Below the pieces are notes generated by a model that did no database searches, was not told the DNA's origin, and was given only the letters and a program-made list of their open reading frames with translations. Shown in pieces: positions 11,570 to 27,200 of a stretch of 64,000 bases of DNA (the stretch's first letter is position 1; every line of letters begins with the position of its first letter). Source of the stretch: Episyrphus balteatus (taxonomy: Eukaryota; Arthropoda; Insecta; Diptera; Syrphidae); the NCBI RefSeq assembly GCF_945859705.1, contig NC_079135.1:122021551-122085550 (forward strand), read 5' to 3'. The position numbers and the translations under genes were made by a program.

Positions 11570-13500
11570 TAACGATACCTGCCATATAACCGTTTTTTTT
11601 TTTGTGTCTGAATATCTCAATTTTAACCAAAATTTGTATACAAAAACGTTTAAGTACAATATCAAAATTTTAGAAAATTTTCAAAACCCATATTTTTGGA
11701 TTTTTTAAAAATATTTCCAAACATTTGTTTTTTAAATCAATTTTTTTTAAACGGGTTAGTGAAATATTTCGTAATTTCGTTTTAATTGTTAATTAATTCA
11801 AAATGGCGTACCAACTTTTTTTTTTGAAAAATTTTAGAATATTTGTACATGATATATCTAGATGATGTTTGTTTGTCGATATTTAACTTTCGAGTCTTTC
11901 GTAGGGTAGGTATCTCGCTTTAGCCAATGATTCACTAACTCTTTGATGTTTTATCTTAATTGCTGATAAAATATCTCACTCTAGCATTACCTACCAGACT
12001 ATAAAAAACCTCACTTGTCCACCGCAAGCATCGCATGTTCGGTGTACGTGATAGTTGTAATTGAAAATTAGAAAGTATGAATGCTAATATGAAGACAGCA
12101 CCCTCACACTCTTTGGAAGGCAAGATAAATCGTTGTTAATCGAAGTAATGTCAAGATCATCAGTTGGTCGTAATCAATTTAAAAAAATTAAAATATTGAA
12201 AACAAAGTGGAAGCTTTAATCTTTAATCATTCAGAGAAACCAAAAGTGACAAATAGGAAAGAAGATCAAAGGTACTGGTGGGATAGGTGTACCAAAACAG
12301 TCTTATCTCATAAGATTTTGAAATCAAGTGCGAGAATGAGAAAGAGCAAAACCTACTCAAAACATCTGAAACTCTCTTTAGACTTAAGTCGAGTTTTGAT
12401 CATAGACTATATTGTGAAAATAATGGCTAGATTTTTTAGGTACACTTTGCAAAACAAAAGTCTGAAGTTTTCATCCCATTTTTGAATGTAAGCCATATCA
12501 GCCGGGGATATTATTAAATAGACAGAATTTCGAATTTTGTTAGTAAACAATTTTCATGAAAGTAGATTGCATCATGGCATTAAACCCACTCATCAAACCA
12601 GAACCATCAGCAACTCAAGTAATTCACACATTCATTTAACAAAAAATATTGTTTACATTTCTTTTTATATGACAAACAGAGGCGACATAAATTTTATCAC
12701 AAAACACCGAAGAAACAAAGATACAAAAATTAACAAAAACAAAGAACACGCAGTCACACAGTAGGATATGGATGTGACATTCTGATTCTGCTACTTATTG
12801 CATTGGACACTTTCACGTGAATCAGCAACGATGAGCTTATTTGGACTTGGACTTAAGTTACACTTCTTCTATTCAATTTCTCTACATCGTGACATGAGCC
12901 AGTAGCATGCAACAGTGCAGTTTTATGTTGCATTTTTTTTTTTTTTTTGTGAGTTATAAGAAGTTTTTAGAAAGTCTGAACAAAGACATGAAAAATCTTA
13001 TTTGATTTATTACAAGTATATCTTGGCATTCAAGTCATGGTGAAGTTATTCTGCTGAATTTTGAGAAACTGGTACAATATCATGGGTAAAATTAGTCAGT
13101 GACTCATACATTGTAGTTGGTAAGGTATTGTGAGATACTAAACGTGATGCTTTGTAGGTAAGGTAGTGTTTTCTTTCTATACAAAACGTTGTGTTGCAAA
13201 AGAAGTGATGTGTTTAAGAATTCAGCCATTGACTCGAATGTTTTTGATTTCAAGTTAGTAAATTGATGAGATTTTATCCTCTCAGAAGATGAGTTGGACG
13301 CATCTGCTTCCATTTGAACTCAAAACTGCAACTGAAACAAAGTATCAAACAAAAACTTGTAAAACTGATGGCTGTCAATTATGATGCATAACAGCATAAA
13401 TCGTAGATCTAACGAAAAACCCAGATCTCCAGATTGGTTTATGTATCTTATCTAATTTTATAAAAAAAAAAATAAAACATTACAAAATTTTTGTTATAAA
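11570..13500. other. Intergenic DNA, no confident gene
   Basis: No recognised gene. A minus-strand open frame at 13313-13104 begins MEADASNSSSERIKSHQF and has a somewhat coding-like start, but I know no homologue. It may be part of an unknown exon or chance. Confidence 0.35.
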
Positions 13501-15181
13501 GGCATTTATTTATTGTTCGAACAAAAAACAAAAAGAAATTATACATAAGTTGAATAAGTCATTTAACAGGTTATGTATTTAGAACTTTTTTTTATTCTTT
13601 CGCTTCTTCACAATTTTTTTATTTATTGTGTTCTATTTTGAACTAAAAAAAATATAATAATTATTACTTACGCAAGTGAGACGGAATAAAAATTAATTGT
13701 TTTAATATTTCTACAATGAAAATATTCATTTAAGTTTATTATTTAAACTAATAACTAAAAAAAAGGATATTTTTTTAAACCTTAGTAGAAATATTAGAAC
13801 AACCTCTTTAAATAAAAAAAAGCGTGTGAAAAAAATGTATCCGTAATTAAAAAAATTTACATAATTTGTGCGAATAAAAATATAGAGATTTTTTTCTTAC
13901 TATACGCAGCCATAAAAGAACAAAATATATAAAATAAAAATAGGTAACAACCTTAACTTCAAATTTAGGCAAAAAAATGTGTTTAATTTTTTTAATTAAA
14001 TGAATAATAAAGAATTTTGAACTTAAAACTACCAAAATTGTATAAGAAATTATTTTTATTTACAATTTTCTTTTAAATAAAAATTGAAAACAAATTAAAG
14101 TGATAACTTAACTTAAACAAATTAATAAGAAAAAAAAATGCGAGTTCCTTTATGGCTTAACGCAGAATAACATGGACATTTTTTTTACAAAAAATATAAA
14201 AAAAAAAATAAAAAGCTGATAAAAAAACCGAATTGAGAACGGGGATGCTAACGCGATACTTGATACCTTAGAACATTGGCAATATCAAATTTATTCGATT
14301 AAATAAAGCCAATAGCTAACATCACCAAATTTTTGTTGAGAAGTAAATTTCTCTTAACATGATTTGTATTTTTCTGTTTCTGAATTATTTTTATGTAACT
14401 TTGTATATCATTGATGTTTTTTATCATAATCTTTTCGTTTTCTAGAGACTAATTAATTTTAATATTTATTATTTACAAAAAAAAATATTTGCGCATTTTT
14501 TTAGTTTATGCTTACACCTAAAGAAAATAATAATAAAAAATATATGTATAAGTCAACAACAATAAGGTCTACTTAATCAGTTTTTTTTTAACACAATTGT
14601 ATGATTTAAGCAGATAAATAATAATAATACATAAAAATATATTTAGGTATTTATTTAATAGCAAAATGATTATATAAGAAGGTATTCTTTTGAATAATGA
14701 ACAACAATAATTAATAGTTTGTTTTCAACTCTGGCAGTATTTTGTTGTTGTTAGAATAAAATGATTAAATTTTAAAAATTTAATTTGATGTTAAAATTAA
14801 TCTGCTACAATTTATTTATTTTCTTTTCATTGTTTTTTATTTATTCAAGAATATTTTTAACATAAAACAAAAAAGGACGTGATTTTTTTTAAACACAATT
14901 GTTTATAAGCAGACAAGTACACAAATAAAAAAATATACATTTGTACATTTTTTTTTTAATAATGTTTTTTTAGTTTTACACAATGATTTTATTTTACATA
15001 CTATATTCGCATTCATATATCTAACTACATAATATTTTTTTGCATTTTTTTTTATTTGTATTTTCTTAGAAAAAGAAAACACAAGGTAAGGATGTGGTTT
15101 TCTAGGCAGAGTATATTATACTTTGAGTTTCAGGTCTTTGGGTGTAGTTTTTTTTTGTTGATGTTGTTGTTATTGTGGATT
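13500..15181 (-). other. AT-rich region, probable Appbp2 3' UTR and downstream flank
   Basis: Extremely AT-rich sequence with many minus-strand AATAAA hexamers and long A or T runs. No coding region is supported. The 3' UTR of Appbp2 must begin at 15181, but where it ends cannot be read from sequence. Confidence 0.4.
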
Positions 15182-15271
15182 TCATTTAGTTACTTGTGTG
15201 CTCATTTCGAAAAATTGTTCCTTCACCTCTTCCAAAGATATGTCTTCACTGGTATCAGGATATGTTGGTTT
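15182..15271 (-). CDS. Appbp2: Appbp2 terminal coding exon 7
   Basis: 90 nt, 29 codons plus TGA (15184-15182), after acceptor AAATAG. It encodes an acidic tail, PTYPDTSEDISLEEVKEQF..., resembling the D-S/T-E-rich C-terminus of APPBP2. It is too short to be found as an isolated open frame; I found it by phase and similarity. An AATAAA on the minus strand at 15056-15051 lies about 126 nt after the stop and could serve as the poly(A) signal; other AATAAA copies follow down to 13.5 kb, so the 3' end is uncertain. Confidence 0.8.
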   Translation of the reverse strand, partial: KPTYPDTSEDISLEEVKEQFFEMSTQVTK

Positions 15272-18200
15272 CTATTTTATTTTTTTGAATGAAATTATAC
15301 AAAAAAATAGTAAATACATTGGTCAAAGTTACTTTCAGTGAAAATATCACCATGATTGTTCTGTTCCTGTTTTTTCTTTAATAACCAAGAAACTAATAAA
15401 AAAGATAAAATCCGCGACTGGATGACATTATATACTTACATTAAATTAATATTGCTTAGAATTTTAAAGTTATCTTATCAAGATGCATTTTTGAAAACAA
15501 AATAATAATAATTTGAAAATATTGGGATTTCTCTGATTTACAATTTCTTTAAGAAAAATTAGGTTGTAAGGACCAAATAATACAGTTTGCCATTTGAAGT
15601 GAATGTCGCTTTATCCAAACGAATTTTTTTAAAGCCTACATCAGTGTTGCCAAAATTAGAGTCAATTATAGCCACTTTTCGAACGCATACATTTTTGTTA
15701 GATTTTTTATTATTTTTTCCAGATAAGTTAAGTTTATCAGGTTTCAAGTATTTGTTTGGGTGCAGTAAAATAACTCCGAGTGAAAAACATACGCCCGAAT
15801 TCTGAAATTCTGCCTTATTTTACTTAAGGAAAGTGAAATAGTCCCAAATTTGAACGTTCGGCATTATTTCATTATGAAAATGTGAAATGAAACCGATTCG
15901 GTGTAATTTCACTTTTTTAGTTTTATTTGGAAAACTCTTTAGGTAAAATTTGAATTCGAAATAAATCGTATTCCAATGTAAACTTAAGAGCCCCCGCACC
16001 CCAGACTTTCTTTCGGCCGATAGTTAACTCGGGTTGGGCTGCAAAAATCGTCTAGGCACAATCGTTTTCATGATAATAATCGTATTACGGAAAGCAAAAA
16101 AACCACTAACGACTGCGAAGTGATTATTGAAGTTACGGAAATCAAACCAACGTCAAAACGATATCGTTTTTTGATAAATTAAGTTACGTAATGACCCTCA
16201 GTTTAAGCTTGGAGTCGTCACTTCACTGTCAATTGATTTGCTGCTTTATTTACTTTAACTTTTAACAAAATCGGAAGAAAGGAATAATTTGGAATATAAA
16301 TCTATTTGAAAATGGCATGACACAAAATACAGTGTTTCAAAATATAATTTGTGGGAATCAAGCGATTGTGTTTCCAATTTCATATAGCATTTTCCCTAAG
16401 TTTAAAATATGTAACTTTTATTTGAGATTTTTTGATACCTTTTTCACAAAAACTTGAACCCCAAAAAAACACCTTTTCACCAAAACAGTGTTTAAGAGCT
16501 TTATGGATTCTATGTTCCAGATTTAAATAAAACACGTTTTTTTTGTAAGTGATCCTACTGACTGGTTTTGATATCATTAGAATAAGCATACAAAAAAAAA
16601 AAACTATAAATTATGTGTTATGTGCCTATATACCAGCAACATTATTTTCATTGTTAAGTTTACCTTTCTTCCCTTATCCATGCATGTTCTATGGATTTTT
16701 TTTATCTTTCATATTATTGCAGTCATGAGTATTTCCTAAATTTCATGGAATAACACTGTTATATTTTTAATTAAATTGATTTTTTGTACCATTCCAAGCA
16801 GCGGCATTCGATTTTTACTTATTTTTGTATCAAACTTTTTAACAGAACAGAACAAAAAGGATGACATTTTATATAAATACTATATAAACTTAATAAATAT
16901 ATTTTAAAATACATTATAGGAATATGTAATTGAACAACAAGTTATCAATGAGAAAGTGCTAAGTGTTAAGAATTTATTGCCTTTAACTAATTGTAGTTTT
17001 TTACTAAACTCTTCTTACAAAAACATAATATCAGCACATATTACTTAACCTCGTCTTTTATTAACATGGTATTTAAATATAAATTTCATTTACATCTTCC
17101 TATTTTTCTTAGGTTTTATTTTGTTAAAAAGTATGAGTTAAGACTATTCAAGTGCTTCTCATTTAAAACTCAATAGAGTAAATATAACGGTTCTATCACC
17201 AACTTTTATATGCTGAGTTATAGTTTTTTTTTAGCCATGCTGATTAATATTGGCTCTTTTTTATGGTTTTAGTGTTTTCTTATTTTTTTTATATTCTCTA
17301 TGTTTTTTTTTAAGTTGCTGAATCGAATTCTGAAAATTGCAAACTAAGTTTCGTGGCGCAACATTAAAAAGATTACAAAAAAAAAGATAAAGGAAAATCA
17401 ATTTCTTATGAAGAAACTACATAATTAACATTTTAAAAATCCTATCTTCCCAAAAATGGAATGGAATTCCATATAATTTTGATGTCAAGATCATTAAAAA
17501 TACGTTTCCTACGTCGAGAAATTAAAAGCATTAATGATAGGATGCAAGTCTGCAAAACTCGAATGTCATTAGTTGTTAAAGCTTTGTTAAATTCACGACT
17601 AAAAAACTGTTTTTTCTCATTATTATAGAAAAATCTAACTAGCCAATAGCAAACAACGTTTTTTAGCTGAAATCGCTTTTTTTTTTATTTTGAAAATGGA
17701 AACAGTTTACCTTACTCTATAAAGGTTCACGAAATTTGTTGATAAAGATCAGAATCGGATTTAGCAAAGCTCCCTCAAACATTCCTTTTTTAATACAAAT
17801 TACTTGTACTAAGTCTTCTAACTCGAATTCCATTACATAGAAAATTTTGTAAATATGTAACATTTAATATTCAATCACTCCACTTAAAATAAAAATAATT
17901 TTAATAATTTGTTATTATTTTTGTTATTTTTTTCTTCGTTATTTAATAAAAACGGTCAAATAAACTTGTTGTCGACTTAAAGTTTTGTCTTTATAATTTT
18001 TTTGGTTAATGGAATCCAATTATAAATGGAAGAAATTTACTTGCTTTGTGTCTATGCACTTTTGAGTTTTTACATAATGCATTATTTCAAAACTACTGAT
18101 TGTGAAGACTTTAGGCGTGTTGTCATTTTATTCTCATTAAAATATAAATGGAAATGTTAAATGAATAGAAAACAAAACTATGCACTCTCACTGGTTTAGT

Positions 18201-21200
18201 AAGTTCTAACATTGAAATTTAAACTTTGCTGTTAAACTAAAACCCTTTTCAAATTTGTTAGTACTTAGGTGTAACTATTTTAATTTTATCAAACTAACTT
18301 AACACCGAAATCCTTAAAAAAAAGAATAAGTGGTCCTGTAAAAAACCAACGAAAAGAAATATAAACTTACATTTGTCATACTATTTTCGCCACGCAACAT
18401 TTGCCAATTTTCCAATATTGACGCATATTTCAAGTATTTCTCGAATTCCCGCAATGTATCATACACATGGCACAAACCTAGATAATCATACTCAAGCCCT
18501 GAGTATGATTTGCCAAATAATCGTAGGCTTATTTCAATGCTACGCAAATACAGCTCTTCGGCTTCACGGTATTTTTTCATTTGATAACTATATAAGGAAG
18601 CTAAGTGACCTATGGACAGGCCAACCTCATTGTCATAGGGTCCCAACAATTCGGTTTTTATTTTAATTGCCTTTTGATGCATTTGTTCTGCTTCCTGGAT
18701 TGGAGAAGTGAAGTTTTTTAAAATTTGTAATTAATTCATTTTACAATATTTCCCCTTTGTATTGTTATTTTTTTCAATCAAAAGCTGAAAGTAAACAAAT
18801 TACCTCAAATCTACTCATTGTTTGGTATAACCTGCCGAGGTTACCATAATGTTTGGCAGTTTGTACATTCATTTCGCCAAACACATCGAGCGATAGCTGC
18901 AATGCACATTTGTGCAATTCTTCCGATTGCTTTAGTAACCCATCCTCGTCCACCCCATTGGCAGCCATTTTATCAAGTGCTATCTCTTCGAGGAGTAGCG
19001 CCTTGACACGTTTTGCTGATGCAAGCATCAGATGATCACTGGGCACAAGATCTTTCATAATATCGACAGCTTTTTCTACATGTTCGCGGGCGCATTGGAA
19101 ATTTCCCGTGCTGTACTCGTGCACGTAGTAAGCATAGGAGAGATCCTCGTGTGCCAAGCCAACATGATAGTTTCGATTTCCGAATATTTGACGCTTTATT
19201 TCGAGTGCATCTTTGTAGACGTTAACACTTTGGTTGATAGAATCAACATTTAATAAGAAAAATCCATAGTCTAAGAGAGTATCCGCATATTTTTGGTGAT
19301 ATTTGCCGAAAACAGTTCTAAAAAATTGAAATGGAATTTTCAAAGTTTAAGGATTTTTTTTGAGAGGTTGGGATGATTGGCTTCATGAAAGAAATTTGTT
19401 AGTTATTTTTATGAAAAAAGAAGTATTTTTTGTATGGTTTCATGTTGGTTAGTATGATTGTGAATATTCGATGAAAAATAAACTTTAATTTTAGTCACTA
19501 CAACCGCTAAAAGAGAATTGTTATTTTTTCACCTGAAAATTAAAACAATATGAGGAACAAAACAAATATTTTCTACAATAAATTACGTTTTCAGTTTGAA
19601 ATGTGTTTTTTGTATCTTATTTAACATAGTTATAAGATACATCTAGAAAAAAAAAACATTATTCTTAGTGAATGAATTGGATAAAAACTCAATTAAAATT
19701 GACAAAGTAAATATCAGCTTAAATATTTGTTTAATACTAATCTGTGTTTTTCAACACAAAGAAAAATCACATTAAAAACAATGAATTCATAAAAAATGTG
19801 TTTTATACACAATTGGAAAATTAACTTCAATTTTTTCAATATTTGAATTTTCACCACGTAGTTTTAAGAAATAATGCAAAATGAAGAGTAAAAAATATGT
19901 ATTTTTATGTAGAACCGACTTGGAATTTAAATAAAACCAAAAGACTTGTGTATTCAGCTTTAATTTCATATTTTTAAATTTTGTGTATGGTTTTTTTTTT
20001 AGTTTCCCACAAAAAAGTTAAATTTAGAACTGTCCCCCTTTTGAAGCAAGTTCAAAAAATAGTTCAATTTTTGTGAGATCACCCATATTCGTTTCTTATT
20101 ATCTAATTGGTATTTAAAGTAATTAATACTATGTGCGCATTAAAAAATTTGATACATAAACATTTAAAGGTTGCTTATTTTAAATTGAACTTTTCTTTAG
20201 CCATTCCATCCTGCGTGCAATAAAAAATTTAAGGTTAAAAAAAACATTTTGTTAAAATTTTCACGATGTTTTCATTTGATTTGAAGCACAAATAATATAT
20301 ATGACAAATAACCCTTTTCTGAAAATAAAAAAAAATGTTTTGTAAAAATGTTTAATAAAAACATTGAAAAAAAAAAATTAAAAAAAAAATTGTGTCATTT
20401 ATCCAAATATGTCAGTACACAAAAGATAACTTTCCAGAAAAAGTATTAAGTTTATATCAAAAGTTCAAATATTTTCAAGATACAGCCTCTGCCAAAAGTT
20501 TTAAGGCTACCCTAAAATAAACGACATAATTTATTAATTTTGTATTTAAAAAAGATAAGTGCATTAACTTTAAATATCAAATTTTAAAATCGAGATCATC
20601 ATTTAGTTTTGCAACTTACGGCCTTTATGACTTTTGCTCTGCATTAAGATATGGGTCATACTAATTTTAATCCATTTTTAAACATTTGACACGACAACTA
20701 CCAATTTCTTACGCTAGCAGCATATATTCTTCGCTTAATATGATTCATTTCGTAATTTATGTTGTTCCAATGTAACATTTAAGTTTCACAGTTAATATTT
20801 TGACATTTTTTAATAATGCACAAAAAGTGGGTTGATCAGAATTTTATGTTTAAATTTTAAGATGTAAAACATTAAACATACTCATATATAGAACATATGT
20901 ATGTATAAATAGTGTGGAGATCTGGTAACTTAGTGGGAGACTTCACATCATAAATTTTTTTGCGCAATAATCGCCGCTGGCGAGCACTAATGATTTGCTG
21001 CTTCTCTTTCAAAAACGGCACATTTGTTGCATGTATTTTCATTACTTGAAAAATATTCGTGTAAAAAAAAAGAAGAACTACTTTTGCTTACATTTGAAGG
21101 GGCTCAAGGCAATTGAGTTCAATATGAACTGTAGCCGAAAAATTCGCAATAAAAATCTAGTTTTTGAAAGAAAACGGGGCAAAGCCGTGTGTATGTGTAC

Positions 21201-24200
21201 TCTTTTTACATAAATGAAGACTTTTTTATTAAATCTAGTTCGAAAACGATATCATTTGGAATTGAATTACAGTAGACGCTCGATATAGTGAAGTACCTGC
21301 ATTATGAACTATTAAATTAAGTCAACCACCAACATTTTACACATTCTACTCTTAGGCCAGGTGTGAATTGCGTTAAATAGTTAAATCCGTGTTAAATTTT
21401 TGACACTATTGAAGTGAATAAAAAATTTTCCGCTGTTAAAAATTTATTGGGCTCTGGGACCTGGTTAAATTTGAGTTAATTTTTTATTGCAGATGGTTTC
21501 GTTTTGTTTTTTTTTTTTTTTATTAAAAAGGAGTTTCATGGCAGAAAAGAGGCAGAAAATAGGCAGAGAAACATATTAAACAATTTGAAATTTTTTTATT
21601 CACCCCAATAGTGTCAAAAATTTTACACGGTGTTAACTATTTAACGCAATTCACACACGGCCTTAGAAGTGAACTATGACAGTCGCAATAAAGTGAACCC
21701 TGTTTTTTTTCGAAAATTGAATAAGAAATATTCCAGTTCAGCGCATGTCAACCAGTTTTCAATACAATTTACGGTTTATTCTTTTTTTTCACACCGTGAC
21801 TTGAAAGAAAGTGTACAGCTGTTATTTTAAGAGATAAAGGGTGAAATGAATTAAAATACTTTCACTATTTTGTATATGAAAAAAAAAAAATGTTTAAGTA
21901 CGTAAAGGTATTGTGTATCAATATTTCTTAATGCTATGTAAGCCTTTTAATAACCTTATTTGCTTTTAAGTTTCTGTTGGAAACAAAAAATTCTGGCTTG
22001 AAAATGTGAAAAAGTTTTATATAGTTAACACGGCTGATTTTTATTAGTTCAGTATAGTATCGAGTGTCTGCTGTAAATACTTTTGTGTTATATTTTTTTT
22101 TTAATTTGCTCTCTCGTTGGTAATACATTTTTTTATCTAAAAATAAATATGATCAAAAAATAAGTAGGTACCCAAAATGAATTATGATATTAATTTCGAA
22201 TCTAAGCCCGCTTCATCTTCTTTTTCGGAATCAGTTTCACACACGTAACTTCATTGCGATCGTTCATATGACACGAAAGTTTTTTAGTCAAAGGTTTTTT
22301 GTGTTAACTTTGGTTCGCGAATTGAAAAGTATATGATACCTTTTTCGGAGTCATTTCCGTTCACGCAATAATTTGCTCCGCTAAGGGACGAATCGTGATA
22401 TCTAATATAAACAAATTTAATTTTTTACACAATATTTCTATGTATACAGTTGTGTTTTGTAAATTTCCTATCTTAGCGAATTACCATGTTAATCTGATTT
22501 TTTTATGTGATTAAATTTTGTTTTTTGATTTAAATGTCTCCTTTTTGAATATTTTGTTTTATCGAACACATTATTTATATTTTGGTCTTTACGATAGAAT
22601 ATAAATACAAAATTATTCATAAATATAAACAATAGTGAAAGCGGATTCAAATTAATCCTTTTCAATTGCCAAACAAACAACTTTATTTGTTATTTATACA
22701 CAACTTGCAGAACAATAAGTTGCGTCTCATATCATCATTTGTCTAGCAAATTTTTAGATTATTTAATTGTCGCTGCATTAAAAGTGATGAAACTAATTAA
22801 TGGGGTTTTCTACGCCGCCCCAAGTTCTCACGGTTTAATTGGCGGTGTATTGTTCAAAATAACTGGAGCACTTCATTCTTTCATGTTCGAATCGAATAAT
22901 CATCTGTGTGAATCTTGTATCATTTTATATTTTTCTGTTTTATGACTTTCGTCAACAAATATTTATGAAAATGTTATATTTTCATCATTTAATTTTTTGT
23001 ATCATCAAATAAACGTGTCCATAATTTGTTTTTTTTTTAGAAATTCAAAAAAGAAATCTCAACAATGAACCGGAAAACAAATGCAAATCATCGATAATTT
23101 TTCTGTTTTGAATTATTGTGTGACAAGACATCTCTGTTCTAGTTCATACATCATCACAAACACCCCTCAACTTAATCAGAATACAATGCAAATAATTTCG
23201 TCAACCTCATATGCCAACAAGGTTGTTACACACTCTTCTTTTGACATTTTTGCGAGTACAAATTGCATTCACTATTTATTCAACTAAAGAAAGAAAAAAA
23301 AACGTAGTCTCGCTTCGTTTAAATTTGAAAAAATTGTACAATGATGACGATGATTTGATGATGGCGATGATGATGACAAAGTGGCTTGCTAATTAAGTTA
23401 CAAAATTTATTCATTTCAATTCAAAATAGACACATACCTTGCTCTGCGAGTGGCTTGGCATATCAACATATTCGCCCGATTGAAGTCACGCTTAACCACA
23501 CACGATTTCGCCGCCTGTCGCAATACATCAATTGCAATTCTATACATAATTTAAAAAAAGAGCACACGTTACAAATGAGAAATGATAACTATGTTTCAAT
23601 TTAATTCATGGTAAATGACTTACTTATCGGCCGTGCTAGACGTTAGCTTTTCCATAGCAACAACACTCCATTTGTGGCTGCTGTCGAATTCGCTTCTTGC
23701 AAAGTACATAGATGAGAATTGTGTGTAGACATTTGCTAGAAGACCAGTGGGTATCTTTTCATTGGGAACCTTTTTGAGAATACTCGTAATTTGTTTGAAT
23801 GTGTGTTCAGCTGATTTAAAACTGCATAAGGCCGCTTCCGAATGTAAGAGTCTGCAAAAACAAACGAAAAACCATTAAAATGTATTGAAAAAAAACTTAA
23901 AATTTTATCCAAAAAACCTTTGTAAACAATCTAATCGAACTAAAGTTGTTGTATCATCATCCGACATTTGTTCCAATCTACTAGCAACACATGACAAAAT
24001 ATTAATAGACTCTGACAATAGACCGGCTTCGGAAAAAAACGATCCCAATCGCATGCCAAATCCTATCGCATCCATGTCAAAGTCTTCGGCAAATGTTTGA
24101 TGTGAAGTTTTCGATATCATTTCAAATGATGATGTCTTGTCGACCATTTTTGGGGCTAGTCGATATCTCATGATGTATTTGTTTTGTAAATGAGTAGCTA

Positions 24201-27200
24201 GAGGCTTGTTGCTGCTCATTAAAGATGTTAGGCATTTGAACAGTTTTTGTCGTGATGGATCAAAGTTGAGAAGTCGAGAGAATATTTCTAGATCGGATAG
24301 TTGTTCGAAGAGCATACTTTTAAGTTTTTCTATTCGTGACATCTGAAATTGAAAGTGTAAACAAAGAAATTGTAAGAAATTAAGCTGTCGGAAATTAAAT
24401 TGGAATTAATATTAATTAATGGCTTTGAGGCGACAAAAATTAATTGCATGACATGTAAGATGAGCGAATAGTTTTCGTAATGTTAATTGATAGCTTTTAA
24501 GCTTGGTTAACTGTCAATGTAGGCGGGAAAACAATTCATTTGATTCTCTAGATTCATAAAAATATACACTGTCTTATTATCTTTATGTAGCAAATGCGTT
24601 TCAAAATCATTTTTTAGTTGCGTGGGTACTTCCTATAGTTGTAAATCCATTTTAGTTGCCTTAGTTGAATAAATGATACTTTTACATTACATCATTAAAC
24701 GCAGGTAACAACTTGAATTACAATTTATTAATTTAATTCGAGTGTTCGCAAGTGAAGCTTTCGAAGTAATGAGGTGCGGACATATTATGCCAAAACCCAT
24801 ATTAAAAATATATTTACATCGTCAGGTCAGCATTTTTTTTTATCTGCGTGCCCAAAAAATACTTATTCTGTGACAGCACAAAAAAAAAGTGCTGACCTAA
24901 GGATGGAAATATGTTTATAATATGGTTTTTTGGCCTAGACATGGCTGTCAGGAAAACGACTGACACACTTAGACCACTTATTGGTCCGTTGTGATTTTTT
25001 GGCCTAAGTCCGTTTCACTCGATCACGTCAGGTTTTCTATATAAATTCAAAAAGAGTTCACAGACAACCTGAAATGAACATCTTTTTTGAGGTTATCTCC
25101 AAAACCTGACGTGATAGGGCAAAATAGACAACTTTTGTTTTCTAACATAGTCGCACGCCCAGATAAATAAAATTGTTTGGGCTGTGTAATTGATGGCTGT
25201 CAATAACTGAAAAAACAGAACTGGTAGGAACAATCGATAGAATCAAAACATCCTCCTATAAGAACCAATTGAAATTTGAAGTAATTAATACACCGCTATA
25301 TTAGCCCGGCAAGGTTGAACGTTTCCATTCCAAAAGCAATTAATTAAAATTAACAGAAACCCCTTGTCAAACTTTAAGAGATAACAAGATGAATGGGGGC
25401 CGAAGCTAAGACCACCAGTCTTCGAACCAAATATAGCGGACGTCAGCGTGATAAGTCGTTACGCGGACTGGTGTACTGGGAAGGGGCCAACATTCAGCAT
25501 TCCTACCGCCACTTACCATTGCATAACTAAGTTAGTCCATGCAGGTATCAAATCAGGGTAGGTTCAGAACAACAGTTCTTCATGATCAAAGGGATAAGTG
25601 ATCAAGTTTTTACCTCTATTGGCGAGAAACACACGTTTCCATTCCAAAAGCAATTAAAGTCACAAGAGTGACGGCGCTAAATGGGCTTTTCTTAGCAGGT
25701 GCACTAAAGGCCACCATTTCTTCCTACTTACCATCTTACACATTAAATGTGCCCTTGATTATGAAAGTGGACTAAGTCACTCCTAGAAATGGCATCAAAT
25801 CTAGCCTAAAAATATTTATTATTTAAGGGGTAAAGTTTATTGGAAAGCTAAATTGCAGTAAATAAACTTCTTTATTGCTCCTCTAGTGATTTCATAAAAG
25901 AAATATAATTAAATCATTATAAGAAAATTATTATGTTTTTTTTTCTTTAAACAATGCACAAAGTGACTTAGTCCACTTTCATAATCATGGGCACAAATAC
26001 AGATCCTACGTTAGTTTAATTCCGTTCTCAAATCAAAAAAAAAAAAATCATGTGTGCAATTCACACGTGGTAGAAGTGAAACCTTAAAAAATCATTTTTC
26101 TTGCAAAAAAAAAAAAAAATAGAAAAAATCTACCTATTTTTATTCTATCACCTTCAAATCCATGTTTTTTATATGACAACCTATATACCTAAATTTTATA
26201 TCATCTGAAAGCTTATTGTCTAAGCTCAAAGTATATATATCTATCAGATCTATGAGACATCTACAAAAAGAGCTAGAATTTTTTGAACTCAATCAATTTC
26301 CATCAAAAAAGCGAAAAAAACACGTATTTTTGTCTTCTCACGCTATTAAATCCATTTTCTTCCCTAACAACCTATAATAACCTACACCATCTGAAAGCTT
26401 ATTGGCTTATATATATCGATCAAGTCTATGAGACATCTACAAAAAGAGCTAGAATTTTTTAAACTCGATGAAATTTCATCAAAAAAAGCAAAAAAAACAT
26501 TTAGTTTTATGTTCTCATGTTAAAGGAAAGTTGTGGAATATTGTCACTGCATATGCTCCCCAAATTGGATGTGAGCAGGTGGAAAAAGATGCATTTTGGC
26601 TTGATTTTCACAACCTACTTAAGGACATCCCAAAGGAAGAGTTTTTGTTCGTGGGCGGAGATTTAAATGGACATGTCGGGAAAACAAACGAAGACTATGA
26701 AGATTGCCATGGAGGCCTCGGATACGGCACTAGGAACTCTCCTGGTGAAGACATCCTGAGCTCGTGCAAAACATATGGTCTTATCGTACTAAATACCATG
26801 TTCATCAAACAAAGCCGACACCTGGTCACTTACAGCAGTGGTGGAAATGAGACCCAGATTGATTACCATTTGGTATCTAGTTTCATGAAACCTCGGGTCA
26901 AGGATTGTAAAGTGATACTGGGAGAAGCGATCGCCCACCAACACCGTCTCCTACTGACAGAATTTTTTATGGAGACAGTGAACGACAACAAACAGACAAA
27001 GACTTTTGGGAAGATCAAATGGTATAATCTGGATAAGGAAAAAGGCGAAGCTTTTATTTCGAATATGCAAAACTATCTGTATAACAACACCAATATATTT
27101 CGAAATGAAGAGAGTACAGCACAAAGTATGTGGGACCTCCTACAGCGAACTTGCATAGAAAAAGCCAAAACACTGTTAGGGGTTTCAAAAGGACACAACC

